Part shown: piece by piece, positions 59,108 to 64,000 of the stretch | How positions within the stretch are numbered: the stretch's first letter is position 1 | Layout: every line of letters begins with the position of its first letter | Assembly (NCBI RefSeq): GCF_900460065.1 | Contig: NZ_UAVD01000042.1 | Span: 1-64,000, forward strand | Direction of reading: 5' to 3' | Length of the DNA stretch: 64,000 nt | Source of the DNA: Streptomyces griseus | GTDB taxonomy: Bacteria; Actinomycetota; Actinomycetes; Streptomycetales; Streptomycetaceae | Program-made: the position numbers and the translations under genes | The notes under the pieces: model-generated | The model's input: the letters and a program-made list of their open reading frames with translations, nothing else | Told to the model about the DNA's origin: nothing | Database searches by the model: none

Positions 59108-60436
59108 TTGCCGACTCGCAACAGACATCCGGTCGCCACGGGTGCGATTCCGGAGCAGCGGCGCGTTCTGGCCGTGCTGGTACTGGCCCAGATCATGAGC
59201 GGCGCCGGTCTCACCGCGGGGATCACCGTCGGGGCGCTGCTCGCCGAGGAAATGCTCGGCTCCACCGGCCTGGCGGGGGTGCCCAGCGCGCTGTTCACCT
59301 CGGGCGCCGCACTCGGCGCGCTCGGCATCGGCCGGCTCTGCACCCGTTGGGGCCGCCGCCCCGGGCTGGCGCTGGGCTACGCGACCGGGGCGTTCGGCAG
59401 CGTCGGCGTCGTGGTGGCCGCCGCCACGGGGAGCGTGGCGCTGCTCCTCCCGGCCCTCGTGGTGTACGGGATGGGTACGGCGACCGGCCTCATGGCGCGC
59501 TACGCCGGCGCGGACCTGGCCTCACCCGCCCGGCGCGGACGGGCCGTGAGCGCGGTGCTCTTCGCCACCACCCTGGGCGCGGTGACCGGGCCCGTGCTGG
59601 TGACGCCGGCCGGCGAGGTCGCGCACTCCTGGGGCGTGCCGCGTCTCGCCGGGCCCTTCCTGCTCGCGGCCGCCGCGTTCGCCGCCACCGCGGTCGTCAT
59701 CGCCTGCCTCCTGCGGCCCGATCCGCTCCGGCTCGCCCAGGAGCGGGCCGTCCGGGCGGCGGGCGCCCCGGACGGGGGCGCGGACACCAGCACCGGGAAG
59801 GAGAGCGACGGGGGAACGAGCGCGCCCAGGGCCGGGACCGTACCGCCTGCCGGGCGTCACGACGTCGCCGTCGGCACCACCGTGATGGTCCTGACCCAGG
59901 TCGTGATGATCGGGATCATGACGATGACGCCGGTGCACATGCTGGCGCACGGTCACACCGCCCAGGCCGCGGGGCTCGTGATCTCCCTGCACGTCGGAGC
60001 GATGTTCCTGCCCTCCCCGCTCACCGGGCTGCTCGTCGACCGGATCGGCGGACGACGGGTCGCCGGCGCGTCCGGACCGCTGCTGCTGGCCGCCGGGGCA
60101 GTGGCCGCCCTGTCGCCCGCGGGCTCGGCGCCCGCGCTCGGCGCCGCTCTCGTACTCCTCGGCCTGGGCTGGAACTTCGGGCTGATCAGCGGTACCGCGA
60201 TCGTCACCGGCGCCCTGCCTCCGGACCGGCGCGCCACGACCCAGGGGCTGGTGGACGTGGGGCTCGCGGCAGCCGGGGCGGCCGGAAGTCTGGCGTCCGG
60301 CCTGGTCGTCGGGCTGGCCGGGTACCCGGCACTGGCCCTGGCGGGCGGGCTCGCGGCCCTGTTGACGCTGCCGGTGGCCGGCCGGTCACCGGGTCGCGCA
60401 CCGCGCACGGTCGGCAGCACCGGGCCCGGCGGGTGA
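59108..60436 (+). CDS. MFS transporter, probable exporter of the repeat-peptide product
   Basis: 442 aa if translation starts at the TTG at 59108; the ribosome site is weak and the true start may lie later. Twelve membrane segments are recognisable, split by a Gly/Ser/Thr-rich loop (about residues 220-255). R-W-G-R-R-P-G after helix 2 and D-R-I-G-G-R-R after helix 8 are the MFS loop motifs. Such drug:proton antiporters usually export small molecules, which argues for a small modified product rather than a large peptide. Confidence 0.85.
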   Translation: MPTRNRHPVATGAIPEQRRVLAVLVLAQIMSGAGLTAGITVGALLAEEMLGSTGLAGVPSALFTSGAALGALGIGRLCTRWGRRPGLALGYATGAFGSVGVVVAAATGSVALLLPALVVYGMGTATGLMARYAGADLASPARRGRAVSAVLFATTLGAVTGPVLVTPAGEVAHSWGVPRLAGPFLLAAAAFAATAVVIACLLRPDPLRLAQERAVRAAGAPDGGADTSTGKESDGGTSAPRAGTVPPAGRHDVAVGTTVMVLTQVVMIGIMTMTPVHMLAHGHTAQAAGLVISLHVGAMFLPSPLTGLLVDRIGGRRVAGASGPLLLAAGAVAALSPAGSAPALGAALVLLGLGWNFGLISGTAIVTGALPPDRRATTQGLVDVGLAAAGAAGSLASGLVVGLAGYPALALAGGLAALLTLPVAGRSPGRAPRTVGSTGPGG

Positions 60437-60473
60437 GGGCGGCGGCAATAGCCTTACGGGGCCGGGGAAGACA

Positions 60474-60493
60474 GCGGGCCCTTTCGGGCCCGC
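60474..60493 (+). terminator. Hairpin after the MFS gene
   Basis: GCGGGCCC-TTTC-GGGCCCGC is a perfect 8-bp stem with a 4-nt loop, 38 bp after the MFS stop. The rest of 60494-60753 has lower GC and no gene; it must contain the promoter of the next gene. Confidence 0.65.
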
Positions 60494-60753
60494 GGACGAT
60501 CTCCATGACGTCGAACCGGGCGCATCGCGCTTTGCCCAAACGCTTTTCGCTTGGCTCCGGGATGCTTCGACGCCGTTCCCGATCACGGTCGGGAGCGCGG
60601 GCCCAAGCCCTCGCCCACCAGCGGAAAGGTCCCCGCCGTTAACGAAATCTTTAACCGCGTTTTGACGGGCCGGGCGCACGGAACCAGCGTAAAACGGATA
60701 ACCAGAAGATTGGGGCTCCCCATACAGCACATCGTGGGCTTAACTTAGGTGGC

Positions 60754-61233
60754 ATGACGTCCCCCCGCTCCACCTTCGGCGGCGGCTACTACGCCGCGTC
60801 GTTCCCCGACACTCCGATCTACGACTCCTTGGTCGCGGAGCGGGGAACCCCTCAGATCGCACCCATCCGGGTTCCGGCCGCCTATGACACCGGCAACAGC
60901 TACCTGCCGGCGCTGCCCTCGGCGCTGCCCGCCCTGCCCACGGCCCCGTCGCAGCAGAGCGGCTACGGCTACCCGCAGCAGCAGCCGATGCCGCACCAGC
61001 AGGCTCCGGCGCAGCCTGCGCCGATGCAGCCCGCCCAACTGCAGCACGCGCCGGCGCCGTACATCCCGCAGCAGCCCTCGGCGGTCCGCGGTTACCCGCA
61101 GCAGCCGCAGCCGCCGCGGCCCGCGCCCGCCACCGGGTACGAGTCGATGCGCCCCGCCTCGCCGCGGCCCGCGCCGGCGCAGTCGCCGTACGAGGACCCG
61201 TACAACCGCCCGTACCAGAGCCGGGGGTACTGA
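60754..61233 (+). CDS. DUF6643-like Pro/Gln-rich protein
   Basis: 159 aa; ATG at 60754 after GGTGG. The N-terminus M-T-S-P-R-S-T-F-G-G-G-Y-Y-A-A-S-F-P-D-T-P-I-Y-D-S-L-V-A-E-R-G-T is a conserved opening in Streptomyces proteins of this family. The remainder is low-complexity Pro/Gln/Ala/Tyr (P-Q-Q-Q-P, Y-P-Q-Q-P), likely disordered. No catalytic motif, signal or membrane segment; function unknown. Confidence 0.78.
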   Translation: MTSPRSTFGGGYYAASFPDTPIYDSLVAERGTPQIAPIRVPAAYDTGNSYLPALPSALPALPTAPSQQSGYGYPQQQPMPHQQAPAQPAPMQPAQLQHAPAPYIPQQPSAVRGYPQQPQPPRPAPATGYESMRPASPRPAPAQSPYEDPYNRPYQSRGY

Positions 61234-61364
61234 ACCCGCGACTCCGCGCGACGAGGTGCGCCGGGGGACGCACCGGGCATCAGCCGCATCCGGGACATCG
61301 GGGTGTCGGTCGGTGCCCGCGAATCCGCGCGTATGGGGTCAGAGGTTGCTGGCAGGATGGGCGC

Positions 61365-62201
61365 ATGAGCTTTCCCGTGCTCCGTTCGGCCCACATCCAT
61401 CCGGTCAAGTCGCTCGCCGCCCGCGCCTGCGACCAGGTCGTCGTCGAGCCATGGGGACTCGACGGCGACCGCCGCTGGATGCTGGTCGACAAGGCCGCCA
61501 GGGCCGTCACACAGCGTCAGCAGCCGTCCATGGCGCGGATCTCGGCCGAGCCGCTGCCGGGCGGCGGCGTGCTCCTGTCCGCGCCGGGATTCGCGCCCCT
61601 GCGCGTCGAGGGGCCGGAACCCGGGCGCATGGTCAGCGCGGAGCTGCACCGGGACACCGTGGTGGTGGAGGAGGCGGCGGCCGGCGCCCATGACTGGCTG
61701 AGCGCGGTCCTCGGCACGGAGGTCCGGCTCGTGCATCTCGACGGTCCGTCGCACCGCAGGCCCGTCGACCCGGCCTTCGCCCGCCCCGGGGACACGGTCT
61801 CCCTCGCCGACGGCTTCCCGCTGCTGGCGACCACCGCGGCGTCGCTCGACGCGCTCAACACCCTGATCGCGGCGGGCGACCGGCCCGGGGAGGGCCCGCT
61901 GCCGATGGACCGTTTCCGGCCCAACGTGGTGATCGGGGGGACCGAGGCGTGGGCGGAGGACCGCTGGCGGCGGATCGCCATCGGCGCGGTGGCCTTCACG
62001 GTGGCCAAGCCCTGCGGCCGCTGCGTGATCACGACGACCGACCAGCGCACCGCCGAGCGGGGCAGGGAACCGCTGCTGACGCTGGCCCGCCACCGGCGGT
62101 TCGGCAAGCAGTTGGTCTTCGGCCAGAATCTGATCCCCGAGGGGACGGGAGTCATCAGGGTCGGGGACCCGGTCCGGATCCTCGACCTCCTCGACGGATA
62201 G
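61365..62201 (+). CDS. MOSC-domain protein with N-terminal beta-barrel
   Basis: 278 aa; ATG at 61365. The MOSC_N barrel (S-A-H-I-H-P-V-K-S-L, W-G-L-D-G-D-R-R-W-M-L-V-D) leads to the MOSC domain, where K-P-C-G-R-C-V-I-T-T-T-D supplies the conserved Cys expected to carry molybdenum cofactor-bound sulfur. R-F-R-P-N-V-V-I-G-G is the other hallmark. Related proteins (YcbX, mARC) reduce N-hydroxylated compounds with a redox partner; here no ferredoxin domain is attached. Confidence 0.9.
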   Translation: MSFPVLRSAHIHPVKSLAARACDQVVVEPWGLDGDRRWMLVDKAARAVTQRQQPSMARISAEPLPGGGVLLSAPGFAPLRVEGPEPGRMVSAELHRDTVVVEEAAAGAHDWLSAVLGTEVRLVHLDGPSHRRPVDPAFARPGDTVSLADGFPLLATTAASLDALNTLIAAGDRPGEGPLPMDRFRPNVVIGGTEAWAEDRWRRIAIGAVAFTVAKPCGRCVITTTDQRTAERGREPLLTLARHRRFGKQLVFGQNLIPEGTGVIRVGDPVRILDLLDG

Positions 62202-62266
62202 CGGGGCAGCGGAGGAACGGACAGCCGGTCGGTCGACCGGATCGACGGCAGGGCGGGGGGACGGGC

Positions 62267-62872
62267 GTGTGGGTGCTGTGGGCACTGCTGCGCGGGCGGG
62301 GCAGTCCGCTGCGCCGTGCCACCGACCGCCGTGAGGCCCGGGTGGCGCTCGCGGCCCTGCTGCTCCTCGTGTTCGGCGCCCCGGCCGCGGGCTGGGCCGG
62401 CGGGACGGCCGCCGACGCCGCCCTCCAGCGGTCGGTGCGGGCCCAGCACGAGGAGCGTCACCCCGTCGACGCGGTCGTGGTGGGCCCGGCGGGGCGGGAA
62501 CGGTCCGCCGGTGATCCCGGGGGCGGCGTCGAACGGGGCGCGCGGACCCGGGTGGTGGCGTCCTGGGAGGCCCCGGACGGCACTCCGCGCACCGGAGAGG
62601 TGGCCGCCGCGTCGCGGCCGGGCGGCACCGGGTCCCCGGTGCGGATCTGGACGGACGCGGCGGGCCACCCGGTGCCGCCGCCGATGGACGGGCGCACCGC
62701 CCGGACCCACGCGGTGCTGGGCGGCGTCGGCACGTTCCTGCTCGCCGCCGCCTGCGTGGAGGCGGGTCGCCGACTGGCCGTGGGGTGCATGGTGCGGCGG
62801 CGGTACGCACGGCTGGACCGGGAGTGGGCCGCGGTCGGTCCCGACTGGGGCAGAGCCGGAAAGGGCGGCTGA
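62267..62872 (+). CDS. Rv1733c-like two-helix membrane protein
   Basis: 201 aa; GTG at 62267. One membrane helix (about residues 27-48) and a second (about 150-167) flank a soluble region with V-V-A-S-W-E-A-P-D-G-T-P-R-T-G and V-R-I-W-T-D-A-A-G-H-P-V-P-P-P, the pattern of the actinobacterial Rv1733c family. Function unknown. Confidence 0.75.
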   Translation: MWVLWALLRGRGSPLRRATDRREARVALAALLLLVFGAPAAGWAGGTAADAALQRSVRAQHEERHPVDAVVVGPAGRERSAGDPGGGVERGARTRVVASWEAPDGTPRTGEVAAASRPGGTGSPVRIWTDAAGHPVPPPMDGRTARTHAVLGGVGTFLLAAACVEAGRRLAVGCMVRRRYARLDREWAAVGPDWGRAGKGG

Positions 62873-63039
62873 CCACGGCCTCCCCGGCCGGGAACGGACG
62901 GGGGGAGACATCGCTCAGCGGGGTGTACCCGTCAACTCCGGCCCCGCACGCGCGCTACGGTGGTCCGACCCCGTCCGCCACCCCGGCGACGGACGGACCC
63001 GAGGCATCGCACGGCACAAGGTGAGGGCAGAGCAACGCC

Positions 63040-64000
63040 ATGGCACAGGGCACGGTCCAGGTGACGCACACCGGCACATCGCGATGGCGCCGCCGCACGG
63101 GCGAGTACGCCTCCCTCTCCGCGGCCCTGGAGGCGGCGGCCGACGGCGACGTCCTCACCGTCGCACCCGGGACCTATCGGGAGAACCTCGTCGTCCGTCG
63201 CGCGGTGACGCTGCGCGGCCCGGACGGGGCGGTGGGTTCCGTGCGGATCGCGCCGGTCGACGGCGTACCGCTGACCGTGCGCGCCTCCGCGGTCATCCAG
63301 GACCTCCATGTCGAGGGGCAGGACTCGACGGCCCCGGCGCTGCTGGTCGAGGACGGCACGGCGGAGCTGACGGACCTGCGGATCGTGACGCGGTCCGCCG
63401 CGGGCATCGAGGTGCGCGGCGCGGGCCGGCCCACGGTGCGGCGCTGCACGGTCGACAATCCGGCCGGGGTCGGCATCGCCGTGCTGGACGGCGCGGGCGG
63501 CGTGTTCGAGGAGTGCGAGGTCGTCTCGGCCGGCCAGTCCGGGGTCTCGGTCCGCGACGGCGGGCATCCGCGTCTGGACCGCTGCCGGATCCACCACGCG
63601 TCCGGGGCGGGCATCGGCGTCACCGGCGAGGGCAGCGGCCTGGAGGCGTTCGGCTGCGAGGTGTACGAGATCAAGGGCAGCGGCATCCAGGTCACCGCCC
63701 GCGGGTCGGCCCACCTGACCGACTGCACCGTGCACCGCACCTCGGCCGACGGCGTCACGCTGGACACCGACGCGGTGCTCACCCTGGCCGACTGCGACAT
63801 CCACGACATCCCGGAGAACGCCGTCGACCTGCGGTCGCGTTCGGTGCTGACACTGACCCGCTCCACCGTCCGCCGCTTCGGCCGCAACGGGCTCTCCGTC
63901 TGGGACCCGGGGACGCGGGTCGACGCCAACCAGTGCGAGATCCACGACAGCACGGGCGACTATCCGGCGGTCTGGGTCAGTGACGGCGCGACGGTGATAC
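63040..64000 (+). CDS. Right-handed beta-helix repeat protein (5' part; continues past window)
   Basis: 320 residues are visible from the ATG at 63040. Repeated short strands such as G-I-E-V-R-G-A-G-R-P-T-V-R-R-C, G-V-S-V-R-D-G-G-H-P-R-L-D-R-C and G-I-Q-V-T-A-R-G-S-A-H-L-T-D-C form a parallel beta-helix of roughly 23-residue turns. The opening Y-A-S-L-S-A-A-L-E-A-A-A-D-G-D-V-L-T-V-A-P-G-T-Y is the usual pectate-lyase-like capping motif. There is no signal peptide. In related Streptomyces proteins an ATPase domain may follow; that part is outside the window. Confidence 0.85.
   Translation, partial: MAQGTVQVTHTGTSRWRRRTGEYASLSAALEAAADGDVLTVAPGTYRENLVVRRAVTLRGPDGAVGSVRIAPVDGVPLTVRASAVIQDLHVEGQDSTAPALLVEDGTAELTDLRIVTRSAAGIEVRGAGRPTVRRCTVDNPAGVGIAVLDGAGGVFEECEVVSAGQSGVSVRDGGHPRLDRCRIHHASGAGIGVTGEGSGLEAFGCEVYEIKGSGIQVTARGSAHLTDCTVHRTSADGVTLDTDAVLTLADCDIHDIPENAVDLRSRSVLTLTRSTVRRFGRNGLSVWDPGTRVDANQCEIHDSTGDYPAVWVSDGATVI

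Noticed and set aside
1..64000. CRISPR arrays, tRNA/rRNA genes, transposons or prophage
   Set aside because: No regularly spaced repeats of the right size, cloverleaf candidates, transposase motifs or integrase genes were found on reading through.

Overview
This is a very high-GC actinobacterial window that looks like a Streptomyces chromosome. The signs are strong third-position G/C in the coding frames, WhiB, SpoIIE-phosphatase and XRE/ATPase regulatory genes, DUF5753, DUF574 and DUF6643-type proteins, TerD proteins, and frequent GTG/TTG starts. I saw no rRNA, tRNA, CRISPR array, transposase or phage gene.

Layout. 1-11.3 kb is a secreted plant-polysaccharide locus: a sugar-binding lipoprotein (cut by the left edge), a GH127-type beta-L-arabinofuranosidase with a trefoil lectin tail, two paralogous GH2 enzymes (one with an AbfB tail, one with PA14 and LamG domains) and a secreted peptidase. 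LacI-like CAACGTT sites lie in two of its control regions. 11.5-20.2 kb holds regulators (two anti-sigma-type ATPases, WhiB, a SpoIIE-type phosphatase, XRE-DUF5753), an RNase HI with a Cys-rich tail, an SDR, and an ABC exporter behind a near-consensus SoxR box. 21.3-23.5 kb is a carbonic anhydrase/SulP pair. 23.5-33.8 kb handles iron: an AraC regulator divergent from a complete siderophore importer across an iron box, then a pair of half-ABC transporters divergent from a siderophore-interacting protein fused to a degenerate methyltransferase domain.

34.8-42.6 kb contains a compact lanthipeptide-like operon, read leftwards. It comprises a 55-aa Cys-rich precursor behind a near-consensus promoter with an embedded palindrome, a post-precursor hairpin, a stand-alone LanM-like dehydratase domain with a DUF6624-like tail, two JmjC/cupin proteins (one with its metal triad intact, one with it lost) and a LanC cyclase. 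The three enzyme genes after the precursor are linked by 4-nt stop/start overlaps, and LanC follows closely.

42.7-53.7 kb is mostly housekeeping and envelope genes: ceramidase, Nudix, apolipoprotein N-acyltransferase, a MurI-like racemase, an HpnB-like glycosyltransferase and a two-domain TerD protein, followed by a second SulP/carbonic anhydrase pair in reverse orientation. 54.0-56.7 kb is a three-gene two-component operon.

56.9-60.4 kb is the second candidate new system. A 51-aa peptide ends in three tandem copies of a nine-residue K-N/A-G-C-I-S-A-A-P unit (the last one truncated). It is followed by a hairpin, then an adenylate-forming (ANL/PaaK-like) enzyme, a small GRDP/DUF1399-like protein and an MFS exporter. 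No standard RiPP enzyme accompanies it. The right end carries a DUF6643 protein, a MOSC protein, an Rv1733c-like membrane protein and a beta-helix protein cut by the window edge.

All family calls come from reading translated sequence by eye; no database search was run.
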